Assembly: GCA_033980235.1 (NCBI GenBank) | Contig: CM067069.1 | Location: 15,015,828 to 15,079,827, forward strand | Direction of reading: 5' to 3' | DNA length: 64,000 nucleotides | Source: Diadema setosum | Taxonomy: Eukaryota; Echinodermata; Echinoidea; Diadematoida; Diadematidae | Shown here: in pieces, positions 35,376 through 50,000 of the stretch | How positions within the stretch are numbered: position 1 is the first letter of the stretch | Layout of the letters: each line of letters opens with the position of its first letter | Notes under the pieces: generated by a model | Databases searched by the model: none | Told to the model about the DNA's origin: nothing | What the model saw: the letters and a program-made list of their open reading frames with translations, nothing else | Made by a program: the position numbers and the translations under genes

Positions 35376-38300
35376 TTTGTTCCACCTGGCTTTAAGCTTT
35401 TGTCTGTAACTATTATAAGCATAGCATTCACTCAGAAAGGGAATATCAAACACCGACTCTCCTAGGTGTGTTTAATGTCTTGATCAGCATTGAAGAAGCT
35501 TGTTCAGATTCATCTTGTTTGAAAGATTGTGTGAATGATATGATAAAACAAACATCTTTGTGTGTTGATAGTATGCCTCTGGTCACATTTACATAGAATT
35601 CACACAAGAAAACAGACAAAGATACTGGACACTTCCATAAAGATTTCAGAAAAGAATATCTTCAATTTTATATTAAAATGTATACAATACATGTACCTAT
35701 GTATGTACACACACTATTGAACCAGTTTTACATGTCACTTGTGCATCTCAAATGTCAGGAACATCATGAATACATTTGTAGCAAAAGTGTAAACTGAGAA
35801 ATTAGTTCCGCAAGAAAGGTTTACATCCAAATATATCTAGTACACTGTACTCGGAGAAAACTTCTTGTTCAAACTCGTTGCAACATAAATAATGTTTGAC
35901 TAAGCTTCCAAGAAAAAAAGATAAATACACGGGTAGAAACAAAGTCAATACATGTAATAACATATGTCAATGCAGCCTTTCTGTGTGAACATCCCCCACC
36001 AAACAAACAAACAAAAAACAAAAAAATAACCAATAAAAGAAAAACAGTATGGCGACATAAGACTTCTTTCGACACAAGAGACAACTTTCCACTTTAGGCT
36101 AATGGCACAGAACAGTTGGATTAGAATTCCATGCGGTTAATGCCAATGTACACACTGGGTGGAACGCACTCTCATCTCATAATAATTCCTTATCAATATA
36201 GAGACAAGTGAAAACATGAAAATATAATCGTGAAAAGAAGTAGAAAGAACTACAGTTTACTGCAGATAGAGATGAACATACAAAAATAACAAGAACTAGC
36301 ACACTATCTTGATTAAAACAATGATAATGCTGGTATTCAAATTTCATTGCAGATAATTCAAGTCTATGTCCAAGACAGATTCCTAAATTTACAAACACAT
36401 AAATAAAGACTTTGCAATAGGGTACAATAAAAATGTTACATCTCTAAGATAAATGTCATTGGATCATGACCTACAATGCCTTAATGTTGCCTGACAAATT
36501 TTGTGTTTGTTTGGGTTTTTTTTTCACAGCCAGACACTATGTGGAAATTACCTAAGGTCAATTTGGAGTCATGGCAGGTCAAGCTCAAGGGAAAAAGATT
36601 TATGTTGACGTAAAATGTTCAAAATCGGTCCATAACCTACATTCATAAATCCCCAATTTGGTAATGAATCCAGTTGGGATTTGAACCTCTGTCCTGCTGA
36701 CTGGTGTCTGTATAATGACCTCTGGATTAATGCTGCCCAGATGACCATCAAAAGTGTACCAAAAACCCAGGGTTTTTTTATCATGCCTATGAATGCAAAG
36801 ATTTCTCATCACTTAGGATGTTATGGATCATTAAACAAATCTGGGCCCTGTTTTATGAAGAGTTATAATTGATTAGTTCCTGTGTGGTAAGGGAATTTAA
36901 AATCAATTTCATCTTTTGATGAAATGGGACTCTGTCCAGGTAATAATGGTCGTCATATTTGTAATTCATTATGATGAGAAACTGTCAATCTGCCTTCCGC
37001 AGAGATTTTAAAGTTAGACTAGAAACCACTACACATAAAGCTGATTTCATTATCCGATCCTGCAACACATTACAAACACGGCTCGTCCACGTCGAAACAA
37101 TAACACCATCATGAAATTAGCGACAACACATCAAGGAACATGAGGTTACGGAATGCAAGTACCGCCACTTCACCACACGTACAGAATGCAATCCAAATTG
37201 CAGAAACGTGTGAAGAAATAAAAAAGCAATGTAACAATGTTGAATGTGAGAATACTGAAACTATGCAAGTTTGTAATACTAAAGTAGATAATCCACCTGA
37301 AAACAGATATTGACATTTCCACTTACTATGAGAGGAAGAGTTCTTGTGTATTTCATGTCATAAACAAGTACAAAGTAAGCCTCAAATGTAGTCTAACAAC
37401 AAAATATGACGACATGCAAATGACCCTCAACAAAATAAATTCACAATATGTATGCACTGAGGTTATGAAATCACATAATTTAATTTGGAATACAGCTATA
37501 TATATTTGATAATTTTCAGGAAACTTGTACATTTTCAGTGATGTCTGCTCTCATATGATACAGCCATGAGCAGAGAAGGTGATGTGAACAACACGTACAT
37601 AAAAAATGTCATTTCAGGCAATGGAAATGTCACCAGTGTCGACATAAAACAGCATGGCTCACTGTTGACATGACTGACTTTTAAACCTACTAACGCGTCC
37701 TTTGACCTTCATAACCTCACTACTGGCTTGCTCTGTGTTTGCACATGAGTCTCATAAAATCTAGAGCAGTAATAAACAGTTATAATGAATTCACAATAAC
37801 CGTGGCAATAGGTAGGTGTTGACACAGTAATTCAACTAACTACTAAAATATGGTACTGATATTTACTCTGCCTAGTCTGCGGCTGTTACACAGTCGTGAC
37901 TAGTGGCGTTAAATGTCTCCGAGCAGAGAGCAGAATTGAAGACTCTATTGAAAGCAAACATTCTGTCTGCACGACAAAAGAATTGCATTTATAGCAGCAT
38001 CAAACCAGGAGTCAGCTTGAGAATGAAATGTCGCATGTGCACAAACACTTTTAAGCTTCACTTCTAATCTTTATGCCTCCTTTCTGATTATCTTCTCTGA
38101 AGTAAACAAAGGTTCTATGCACTCGTAATGAAAGAAACTTGTACTTTACACTAAAAGAGAAATGCATTGAGAGTTCTAGCAAATCAGGGAGTAAAAACCG
38201 TCAAGGCACTATAATTCTTGATCCTCAAAAGACCAAGGTGCAACACATAACACACAATCCTTTAATACACAAATTTTGTGGATTTCACACTACAATGGGA

Positions 38301-39811
38301 TGAAAGATACTTTGGTTAGCTAAAAATAATGCAAAGAAATAACAGACATATCAAAATGACAACAAAAATAGCCTACTAAATTCTTATCTATCACAAAATC
38401 CAACATAAAAATAAGGTGGTCTACCACCTGAAACTATAATTAGTATGATACATTCTTCCAAAAACTAATACAAAGATACACACTTGAAAATAATCATGAG
38501 GAAAGAGGTAAGAAATGTCATATTTAATGTCAACTCTTCAGTTGTAATAAGTGAAAGGTATTCCTCAACAAACTGCAGAATTATTTGACAAAGAAATAAG
38601 TGTGTATGTTCTTTGAACTCGGATAGACTCTATGCCATGGCATGGACGCACAAAAGCCTAACATCACATGAAAGCAGAGGCAAGCTGCTAAAGACAGTTT
38701 CCCTTCACAAACAACGTAGCAAAGTGTGAATCCACAAAACCTGTGAACGTACCTAGAAAGTTTTAATTTTGATGCCGGCAAACTCAACACTTGGTCTAAA
38801 AGGTAAACAGAAGGCCTAAAATGAAAGGACTTAAAAGAAATGACCACTTGATTCCACCTATGTCATGCCCTGAAGAAGTGTTTCATCTCAACATTTCAAC
38901 AACTAACATATATTTTCAGCCTAAACCACTGATGGCCTTGTTTATGCATGAAATGATTTTAAACTTCTAGTAAACATGAAAACTTTATGTGATACCAATA
39001 GCTGGTGGGACCAACAGACTGTTGATTGGAGAAAAAACAACAACAATCAACCAAACAAACAAACAAATGCGCCACTATATGAAAAAAACAACAACAAACA
39101 AACAAAACACAATATGTGTGATAAGGAGAAGAATATGTCCCACACTTGGTTGTTCATTCATAATCGTTCCTTTGGGTTGCAGGATTTTAAAGAGCCTCTT
39201 TAATTGTTGAATTCATAACTGATTTTCAAATTGGCCACACAAATTTAGAAAAGGCTCCTGTTTCTCACCCTCATATTTGCACATTGTCTATAAACACCTG
39301 TCTGATTGTGTGCAGACTTAACACAGTTAGTACCATTAGTAACCTGATTTTGTACTACTGCGATGACATTTTCCAGATATTGGTCCTGAGAAGGTTAATG
39401 ACTTCAACCAGTTTGATCTGATCTTTCTCTGTAGTACAATGGTATATTTATAATAATGATAACGCAGTGAAGTTCAGGGCTGCCAATTTGACGAGGACAC
39501 ATAGTGATCATTTCTGCACCATAATTCCCCCAGGATTTGATGGATAACATCAAAAAGGGTGTGGAAACATGTTAAAGAAGTTGAGAAATGATCGAAAAAA
39601 ATGTCATACATGGGTATACTTGTCCTGGCAAGCCAAAGATGAAACAATATGATAGACAAAGTATTTCACAAATGCATTGCAGCATCTTATCCCTTCTATT
39701 AAAGACAGTAATATTGGCTTAAAAAAAACCCCCAAAACAACATTAATTGCAATCATCTTAAATCTGTTCATATCTCTCAATATCTTTAATATGAGTAGAA
39801 ATGAAGTAATG

Positions 39812-39970
39812 CAGGGCTGCACACTAACCCATTTTTTCTACTGGTCCGACCTGTCTGTCCGACCAGTAGGAACCCAGTTTGTCCATTTTTTTAATGGTCC
39901 ATTCCTGCAAAAGTTACTGGTCTGACAGTGATTTTCACTGGTCCTTGACCGTCGGACCAGTGCCAGTGAA
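39812..39970. mobile_element. CAGGGCTGCACAC element, copy 3, eroded
   Basis: The left end CAGGGCTGCACACTAACC matches copies at 13873 and 15487. Here the internal GGTGGCCC is replaced by ACTGGTCCGACC and GGTCCTTGACCGTCGGACC. The matching right terminus is not found, so the 3' end is lost or rearranged. Confidence 0.6.
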
Positions 39971-40455
39971 CTAAAAAGAATCCTGATGATAGAGCCATCA
40001 CATAGAGCTGCTCTGAATATTTCCCTCTTCACTCTGTCTTGCACTGGACAGCTTTCAATCAAATAAATCCCCCCCCAAAAAAAAAAACAAACAAAAAAAA
40101 AAATTCTCTGTCCATTTGACTGCTTTTCCATGAAAAGATGGAACCACATTCATGGAAGGAAAGGGCAAAATGTGCAACTTTTGAGACTTAGCTTTTGGCA
40201 AGAAAGATTGTATTTGCAAGTAAACTTTACACGAACTATAAAATCACTGGTGCCACAAGCTAGCTAGCACCACAGCGGACCAAGACCAAGCATGGCATAT
40301 TCTCCATTATGATACTGCATGACCGGCAGCCCCACTGCAGTCTGCTCTTGGGACAGTGGGTACAAAACGGTCTCACCTTTCCCTCTACTTGTTGCCATGG
40401 CAACTGCATTTTACTGCATATACTATCACTGTAAGTCTTCTTTTCATATATTACA

Positions 40456-40643
40456 TAGAGGCGACTCCCATTATAATGAAAACCTTGGAATCGCAAGTCT
40501 TTTCGTGTTATATCAAAATTTTGTTACAGCTGAACAGAAAGTATGTAAAGAAATATACATGATAATTTTGGGACCTGAATTTTTACTTCATTGTAACGAG
40601 AATTTCGTCATAACCATGTAAGTTATAATGGGAGTGCACTCTA
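40456..40643. mobile_element. diverged CAGTGCACTCCCG-family MITE
   Basis: GGCGACTCCCATTATAATGA at the left and GTTATAATGGGAGTGCACTC at the right match the termini of the 10207-10738 element with several substitutions. A TTATAACG-like interior is also retained (ATTGTAACGAGAATTTCGTC). Confidence 0.7.
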
Positions 40644-41493
40644 TACAGTACGTAAATGATGGCAGGTTGAAGGAACAAGAATACAGGAAACAGACAGCGA
40701 GGACAGCGAGGACCAAAAAAAGTAATGACCACTAAAACATGAAGGGGGCAGTCTAGACATTGGTGAAGAACATCTTTAATACCATACACAACAGTCCACT
40801 TCATATTCAAGTTGACTTAGGGAACAGAGTGAGATCGTTCACTTTCATTCTTGTGAGCCATGTTTTAACAGACCTTACTGCGACAATGTCGCGACAATGT
40901 TCGGAAGACAAAATTCCTTGCCTCAGGAAATAAAACCGCGGGAGAGAGTGAGGGGTACCAATCTAACAGACACACCAAAAACCTTCTCCGGGTAGGTTTC
41001 CACAAAGGAGGTGTGTCCACTAATGTGACTACCCCGCCCACTGGCCAGCATTGCCTATTTTTCCATATTATGCAGTACAAAACATGGTTACAATATCTGA
41101 TCTGAACTACTTAGAGATCACTGGTTACAATCCATGCAGGTGATCGGCAGCGTGCCAATCATTCTCTGTCTGCAATGTTGCTCATGCAGGTCGAGTGTAT
41201 CAAAGGAATGTTACCGCAGTTGTGTTCTAATAGAAGGGTTGTCGGGTTATGTTGCGGTAATATCAGGGTAATATCATGGCAATCACCCTAGCGGGCTACA
41301 GAAGAATTTTACTATGAATATAATTCTATTCATAATCATAGTCAACTTGAACATGAAGTGGAGTTCTTTTTTCTAAGATGATGTGATGCTAGGTGTTAAG
41401 GAGGGAAGTTTCCTAAAATGTATGTGTGAATGAAGCAAAAACAGAAAGATTGGTGAAAATCCTCAGTGACAGTTTGACGACTATTGGATAATG

Positions 41494-41738
41494 TACTTTA
41501 CATGCCAAATATTTTGTGAGGTTTTTACTTTAGGCAAATTTCACAAGTCAGGTGCCATTTGCAAATTTAAAGACACACAAAAATTTGACTCTAACATGAA
41601 TTTGACATGCACGCATACATTTTTCTGTTCAGTACTGCACTTCATGATTGTGAATTTAACCACTTACGAAATTGTAGGGAAGTCCCGATTCACAAACAAA
41701 AAAATTAGACTTGCTGAATATGTGGCATATACAGTGTT
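41494..41738. mobile_element. eroded CTGTATACGCC-family MITE, copy 3
   Basis: Left CATGCCAAATATTTTGTGAG and right GCTGAATATGTGGCATATAC correspond to the FPGS intron copies with many substitutions. Confidence 0.55.
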
Positions 41739-42316
41739 CAAAAGTAATGACTTTTATGTTTGGATTAAATCCACATGCTGCCTTCTCTAGATCTACATGG
41801 GAAAATCCACAACAGTTTGTGATGCCACAATGCAGAATGATATGAAGAATGTGCACATGGGATTTTAGAAATCTGCAAAAATGTCTTTACAGTAAAGTAC
41901 ATGTTCCTTTGACCCGTTACTTAGATATTTTAAGTAAATACAATTAACGGGAGGTAGGTCAAGCCTGTTTCCAATGTCCTAGAATTTGTTATCTATTTTT
42001 CTTTTTTTTTGTGGGGAGGGTGGTTAAAATATTGTCTTTTTCTTCTTATACCATAATTCCACTACAAAGTGGTCAAAAAATCTTATAAGGATCCCATTTT
42101 GAACAGGGCAGCACATGTAACAGAACTAAACTCAAAAATTGAAAAATAGCTTTCGTATGGATCGTCCTGTTTTCTTCAAACTTTCACCGAGGGTTACTCT
42201 GACCCTTCTGCGCTTGACGAATCCACATCAAAAATGTTTGGGGAATTTTCCCAGACATCACTAGTATGCAGAGCTACAGTGTTACTGACTGTACCAAACT
42301 GGTCAATTATATTTCT

Positions 42317-42543
42317 GTCTGCAGCATATATTTTGCAGGTGTTTTATTTCGCCAATTTTGTGAGTCGGGTGTATTTGCCAATGTTAAAACATGCAAAATA
42401 TCTCGGTAAAAATACCATGTGCATGTGTACATTTCTCCACCCACTGCTTTACTCCACATCTGTGAATTTACCCACTTATGACATTGTTGGGAAGTCCTAA
42501 TTCACGAAGAATTAGACGCACTGAATATATGGTGTATGCAGTG
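42317..42543. mobile_element. eroded CTGTATACGCC-family MITE, copy 4
   Basis: Left GCAGCATATATTTTGCAGG with TTTCGCCAATTTTGTGAGTC, right CTGAATATATGGTGTATGCA. It shares GTGAATTTA.CCACTTA with copy 3, which shows common descent. Confidence 0.55.
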
Positions 42544-43692
42544 TGTTAAGTACTCTGAGTGGTGGTACAGTGCTTCACAACCACATGACAATATTTCAGA
42601 TGAAGCAAATTGGAGGTTACTTTTTGCATATCAAGAACAGCTGAACAGAACCCTTTGGGTTATACAGTGTATGCTCATCATTCAAATGTATCCCCACACA
42701 AATATGGGGCAATTCATCTAATAAGCAGAATTTGAAAAATTACTGGAGTTTGCATGACATAAGGTTTCACAATCTCTTTCTGATGACTTCATTACTGACA
42801 TTCACAAATTTTACTCAGTTACAAGGTATGATACTTCCGTGGGTTTTTTTTTTTTTTTTTTCTCAGCCACACAGGGCCATTACCATTTATGTTCAAAACT
42901 ACTACACCATTTAAAGATACTGACTTGAAAAAACTTTGGTGCAAAGTCACAAATATGAGATGCTTTGTCAAGAATTAGTAAAGCAGCATTTCCTCAATCT
43001 AATCATTCAATAATTACAAATATCATCCTTACATTTTGCATTGTAAGTCTTATGACTAGTTTTCAATATTTGAATGATAAGTCATAGTAAAATTAGCACA
43101 AAACTGTCACCAGCAGTGCCTTGTTACATCAAAATTAAGTTTCATTTGGCACACCTTCATACAGAAACAACATGATGTGCCACATTTCTAGCACTGGCGG
43201 ACAAATTCAGCACATGACGCATGCCATGCTTGCACACACTAATCATTCACATTTGATTGGAAGCATCTTTGATTAAGCATCATCAAGAACAGGCCCGTCA
43301 ATATCGTTGTCGTATCAGAAGTAGCACTGCATTGATATCGATCACCATCGTCATCATCATTGCCATCATCTTCATTGGTGGCAGCATCATCAAGACGTCA
43401 AATTATGATGGTTATCAAATTTGTTCAATTTCCATCATAGAATGTCACCCACAATCATCAACATTTCTGCGCAAATCAATAAATAAAAAACATTGGTATG
43501 ATCGTTGCATCTTTAAGAAGACAGAATGTTCAGCATTTAACTTTTCACTATGTACACAGACTTGCCAAACATTTCTGTCTTCTGAAAGATTTGAATTTGA
43601 TTTCTTTTTTAAATATTTTTCTTCCTTACCTTCAATGTAAAAAATTACTATTAAGAAATAAGTAGTCCTTCCTGATTCAAGCCACTATTGCA

Positions 43693-44043
43693 CTATTTCA
43701 CCTTGGTCCCATCCGGATTCCTGATGGGAAGCGGGTGGGCCTCGGTGTTTATCACAAACTTGTCCAGTGGTATTAAGTTGGGGTCATCGCCAAAGAGGAG
43801 GAACAGGTACTTCAGCGTCTCCCCGAGAAAGAAGCTCTCCATCTTGTCCCGCATGCTGACGTTGCTGGGATTCTTGACGTTGCCGATGGAGGAGTAGCCC
43901 CCTCCGGGGATCTTGGTGTACCTCTCGAAGGCCTGGAAGATCTTCCAGCCCCACTCCCGGTAGTAGTCGTCGCCGGTGATGCGGTTGAGGTAGAAGAAGC
44001 TCTCGATGGTCTCCGGTCTCAGCAAATTGTGCGTGTCAGCAGG
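43693..44043 (-). CDS. MAN1B1: MAN1B1 exon 11: C-terminus and stop
   Basis: 116 codons and TAG. It contains [20 protein letters not shown] (catalytic glutamate), [17 protein letters not shown] and NTEAHPLP (calcium-binding threonine), near the usual end of GH47 enzymes. Acceptor CCGCAG. Confidence 0.97.
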   Translation of the reverse strand, partial: PADTHNLLRPETIESFFYLNRITGDDYYREWGWKIFQAFERYTKIPGGGYSSIGNVKNPSNVSMRDKMESFFLGETLKYLFLLFGDDPNLIPLDKFVINTEAHPLPIRNPDGTKVK

Positions 44044-47034
44044 CTGCGGGAGAGACAGAGAGGACAAGTAAAACTCATGGATCATCCGTTTTCTATACAT
44101 CGGACTCTAGATATAATGAAAAATACTTCCACTGCAGTGACAATTTGTCTCCACACTCAAGTTTGGGTCATGAAGGATAACTCTGAGCAAAGTGAGGGCT
44201 AAAAGCAATGTTCTTGCTTTACTAACCAATAGACGATAGATGTTAAAGTACCATAAAAGCTGTTATTTTTGCGTACAGATGTTTTTGTGAGTGAGGAGGT
44301 CACATACATTTTTGCGAGACATTGTCTTTGCAATTTGACATCTTGGCTATCATAAATGCAAGTAACTGAGGGTCTGCCTGTTCCCTCTGCTACTTTACTG
44401 TACATTCCTGCAGACACCCCTACTTCTTACAGGACTGAGTGCACAAAAGAAATTTCTTTGCACTCAAGATCAGATGGTGATATTTTTGGGTGTTGTTAAA
44501 TTTGTGGTTTAACAGTCATTCGCAAAATTCATGGAACATTAAACCCTTGCGAAAATAACGGCTTTTACAGTACTTCACTCGAGTACTCTGACATCTCTCA
44601 CACTGAAGGAGGAAGAGGGGAAGAGGAAGAGGAGAGAATACAACAACTTCAAACCATGAAAACAAGCTGAGGGCAAAAGGGAAAGGGGGAAAAAAAAGTT
44701 GTACCTTGATGTTGAGGTCCTCCGTGGCGCCTGGCAGGATGTTGAAGTAGGTGATCTCCGGGGCCAGGAAGGTGGGCATCTGGGCATACATCTGGTAGCA
44801 GGTGTGGGCCAGTTCCTGGGCCAGCTCCAAGTGTGTGTCGGGCATCCCGTTGCTGTGGCCCAGGGCTAGGGTGCCCGGAAAGAAGCAGGCCAGCTCGTCC
44901 TACAGGGTAAGGATGGTCAATGCAATGGCTGGTTAAAGGGGCATTCCAGATGATTTTCATAATTTCACATCATGGAGTATATAAACCAACAGCTTCATGT
45001 ATAGATTTGTGGAATTCATTGTGGTCCTTGAGCAGAGAAATCAATATTCTTAAAAACTCAAAACAAATTACACTGAACAGGGGTGACGACATAGGAGCCT
45101 CACATATTTCAAAAATGTAGCAATGTGATACCATTCCAATACCACATGCTTAACAAGTTCTTCTGTGTAGAATTTATGCATGCTTTCTTATTTTGTTCTG
45201 CTTCCTTGAGCCCAAACTCATGCATTCTTATAGTGAGGCTACCATGTCATCATCCTTGGTCATTGTGATTTGTTATAAATTTTGGAAATTCTCTTATTCT
45301 TCATCCCTATCACTATAAATTCTGAAACTCTGTACCCAGTATAACCAACTTATGATTGTTCATATGTAAAAGTCTGAAAATCATCCGGGGGTCTCCTTTA
45401 TTCATTTCCCCATAATCACTCATTACCCATAAACTTGAACATTATGAGTGATCCTTGTCTCTTTCAGTTCATTCTCAAAGATGCATAGTATCAAATAGTA
45501 TGATGTATTATCAGGCTGGTAGTGAAAATATATACAAACGCTGCACACAGATCACTTGTAAGGACACAGCATACACGAGAGTCTCGATTTTAAGGATTTT
45601 TTTTTTTTTGTGTTGATTCAAAGTATCTCTTTGTGCCCTCAAAAATTGATGGAACCTTCACTTCTGAAACATAAGGAGAAACTTTGAAGAATGACTGGCT
45701 CTTTGCACAATAAGCAGTTATGAATTGCACACGTCTCGGCTTTCACCTTGAGCCAATAATTCAGGAATCACATGATCAACTGCTTTCCTCTAGCAACTCC
45801 AGTCAAAGGTCATAAGTGAAAATAAGGTCATTTTAAAAGCATATTTCATTCTCTCTACAATTTAAAGTGGAAAAATTATCAAATTGAAATGTCTGCAAGC
45901 AGTAACCACAATGAATGAAATATGGAAAAACAAGTGGATATGACTTCCTCTAGACGTTCACTCACCATTTTTGGAGAGTATGCTTCCCTATGGAGTTCCC
46001 CTATGAAGGCAAGTTTGTTGGGTTCTGAATGGCCAAGTAGCTTCTTCTTTATGCCTTCTACAGCTTCTACGTAGTCATCATAAAACCTGATCCATGAAGG
46101 AAGAAGTTCAAGAAGTCACAGTGAAAAAACTTCAAAATTGGTTTACTATAACCATTGTATAGGGCCTGTTCATATAGAGAAAACTGACCCCTTTCTCACA
46201 TGCATCTTTACACTGAGAGGATTATTGCATACATTGTATATCTTGCCCTGTCTCTTTCATAAATTGAGTAGGTTGACTGATAGCAACAACTTGTGAATAT
46301 ATTTCCCAGGGGCGGATCCAAGAATTCCGTAAAGGGTGGGGGGAGGGGATTTTTTTTCTTTTTTCTGGTGCCACTTCCGGGTTTGACAAGCAAGCAAAAA
46401 GAAAGCTTCAGCACAATTTTCTGGTGCCACCACAATCGGTTGACAAGGATGATTTCTTTAAAAACTTAGAGGGAGAGCATGTGCCCCCTTTAATTTTTTA
46501 AACAATTTCTTTTGTCTGAAAAAAGAAAAGAAAAGAAAATTAAAGGGGAAGGGCGTGTGCCCGGTGCACCCCCTTGGATCCACCACTGTTGCCTTTCACT
46601 TCACAAATGAGTTGTATGTTGTCTACATGGTGGGAAATTGTTATGTTTTCTCTTTAAAAGTGATAATTTGTTTTTCTCATTTTGTCAGTGTGGTTCTTGA
46701 TCATAAATTCAGCCACTCCCGAAATTGTCTTGGAAGTCCAACTTCAATTTGGTGAAATATTATGCTCACAAAATATATGCCCAGACTCAGTGTCTGAAAA
46801 AACGCATTACCTCCTCTCTGACTTGCTGGTCTGCAGCCACTGCTTCAAGAGATACTCATAGTAGCTGTCTGCCCTCGCACCCAACGTCAGGATGGAGTTG
46901 GGTCGGAACTGGCCTGAGTTAGCGTTGATGAAGATGGGCACGAGGCCGTCCTTCTTGGGTAATCCGTGCAGATGTTGCATGACCTGATTTCAGAAACGTA
47001 TATGGTGACCAAAACATTGTTGAAATATATGTGC

Positions 47035-47071
<37 letters not shown>

Positions 47072-50000
47072 TGCATGTGTGTGTTGAAAATATTCTCTGC
47101 CTACTATAATATTTCAAAAGATAATATTTCCAAAGATTGGTATGATGTTGACTCATCAAGCAATGATTTCAGGGGCCTGTTTCATAAAACTTGTCATCAG
47201 TGACAAGTTGTCATAGATGTGACAAGCCACTGAAATCCTTGCAGCGGATTGGTTGAGAGCAAATTTGTCATAGAAATGTGGCAGTTGTCACTGATGACAA
47301 GTTTTATGAAATTGGCCCCAGGTCAACATTCCATCTAAATTTATGTACAATATATACCCTTTCCTACAGAAATATTTTGGGTCGCTATTCTCTATTAAAA
47401 CAGACTTTGCTATGCTTTGCATTAACTAAGAAAAATACAAGCTCAACTAATGATTGTATCACATATTACTTTTGAACATGTTTGACAAGATAATCAGCAT
47501 TTCAGGGCACATCAAATGCAAATCTTTCAAGGTCAGTGACCATCAAAACTAATAATCCATAAAATGACCAAGTCAATTCTCAGATGACAACTGTAAGTTC
47601 TCTCTTCTGTAGTGCATAGTGCAAAGCATTTTCTTCTCTTTTCTTCTAATCTCAATCAGCTCGTCTCTCACAATTTTTCCATTCTGATACCATACTTAAA
47701 AGCATCCATTGTGAAGGCATCAAATTATCCCAGCATTCATTCCTGGCTAGACCTCTGTGGTGAGTGTGCTGCTGAACCCTCCCTCACAAATTAATTTTTC
47801 TTAATAAGAATTTTTGCATAACAAATCCAAGTCATTAACGTATCAGTAAAATCTTATTTCCATGTAAACCATATCCATTGGCCAAGCTAAGCATATGGAC
47901 TTACTTAAGAGTTTGTGTTGAATAAAAACATAATCAAAATCTTCCACAGGTGTTTGACAGATGTTTCTTCTCATTTTGAGGGGAAGGCAAGGGGGTGGCA
48001 TTTGCTATAAATTTAGGAATATTTAGAAGTCTTCCTCATGACCTCTGACCTTGTCAGCAGCATTCTGGTACTTGGGGTCACCCGTGGTGAAGCTGAGGTC
48101 ACGGAACTCCAGCTGGATGGTGCTGACTTCCGACACGGAGCTGTCCGGCCCCCAGCGGGGTGCGTGGGCGTGGCCGGTCTGGAGGTTGACGTCCGAGAAG
48201 GGGATGGCCGACTTGCTGTTGAAACAGTTCAGCAAACTGTCGGCCAGTTGTTTCTGGAGGTGGCAGGATATGATGCGAGAGCGATTGAGCATTGGATTAA
48301 AGTCACTTGATTTATAATCACTCTCACTGTTCATGAAGTATATGATGTTTTGTGTGTGTGTGTATGTGTGTGTGGGAGGGCATGTTCACTACTCTCGAAC
48401 GGACTTTGAATCAGAGGCTTTCACTAGTTTAAACCACATTCATGTGGAAAAATTTTTCAAATGACACATTAAAGCCATCATCAACAGGCCAATTTGAAAA
48501 TGGCTGTGTTTTCTTTTTTGCATTCTTAAAAATAACAAAACCTGCAAAAACTAATCTGGCATTTTGAGAAATATGAAACATCAAAATAGGATAAGAATTT
48601 ATCATGCATTTTTCATGAGAAGGTAAAGCAAGGCAAACATGATATCAATCAAGTAAAGTTCTTCCACAAAGAGACAAAAACGCAAAAATGCAGGAATATT
48701 AGTCTACATTTCAAATGGAAGACTGGTAAATTACCAAATCTCAAGGCAGCAAGCACTGGGGCTGTTGTATACTTACTGCTTTGTCGAGGAACATGGTGTC
48801 ACCAGTCAGATGAAAGGTACTCAAGAAACTTCCCAGGACCCGTATGGTGGTCTCAAAGAGGTTGACGTCCTTGTTTGGTGTCACGCTCATCTTAGCAATG
48901 TGGTCTCTAGCCTCATTGAATTCTGTTAAACAAGCAACAAGATGAATATATTTCATACATCTTCAATAATGCTCTCACCATATTTTTCTCAATCTATTTT
49001 TTTTTTCTTTTTCAAAAAAAGAGTACCTATGGTGTACCATCATTATTTGGCCTGAGGGTGGGATAAATTGTTATATGAGCATGGCTTAACTTTAGTGCTA
49101 TTCCACTTATGTTGCCAACATTACAAACTTTGAATATCGATTAAAGTAGGCCTAAATTTCATTCTTGACATGTTTGCAATTAATCCTGGATAGGACAGCC
49201 CTCATTAAAATGATTTAAGTGAACATAATGAAAAGCCCAAACCTATACCATCCATCAAGCCCTAATCTACTTGAACTGGTCTAGCCCTAACCTACTTTAA
49301 TACCACTGGTCAAGCTCTAACATAATTACATTGGTCAAGCCCAAATCTAGGTATTCAGTCAAACCCAAACCTACAGTTTTACGTACCATCAGAGAAGCTG
49401 AAACTTGCTTATCATCGGTCAAGCCAAAACCAACTTACCATCGGTCAAGCCTAAACTTGCTTACCATTGGTCAAGCCCAAACCCACTTACCATCGGTCAA
49501 ACCCATGATGATCATCGTGTCCAGACTGTCCACCATGGTGAGACTGAGGGTGAACCACTCACTGTATCGCTTGCTGACTGGTTTAAGTTCATCATGCCCC
49601 CAGGCATACTGCTTGTAGGCCTTCCAGGCATGTTTGAATGCATCCACCACAGCTCGTTGCCTCTCATTCTTGGGCCCTGAGTTTAGTTGGGAGGAACATG
49701 TAATAGGGGAATGAAACCCAAATATGCATGTGGATTGAGTGAATGCAGCAATATTACTAGAATGCGTCAGTGCAATTTGAGGAAAATCACCCAATCTAGT
49801 AAAAAGTTGTGAATATTTCAAGTTCCGGTGCAGCCATCGCTGGATGAGAAGGCACTGCTGTTTGCCACATCACACATACCCAGTATACAACAATATTAAA
49901 AAATACATAGAGAATTCCACAAAATTTCGTATTTCATGAAAGTACACATTCCCTCAACTTGCTACCTTTTGTTTTTATTTTTTCACAAAATTTATCATAG

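Larger units (their letters stand above)
35376..43692. other. convergent intergenic region
   Basis: About 8 kb between the two genes with no recognisable exon. It holds eroded MITEs (39812, 40456, 41494, 42317) and a left end TGGGCCCTGTTTTATGAAG at 36842 resembling the 47172 element. Several A-rich and C-rich tracts are also present. The MAN1B1 3' UTR must lie in its right part, but I see no decisive polyadenylation signal. Confidence 0.5.

Noticed and set aside
43257..43640. 127-codon open frame on the + strand just past MAN1B1
   Set aside because: An isoleucine-rich stretch from ATC/ATT repeats gives a false membrane-protein look. It has no homology that I recognise.
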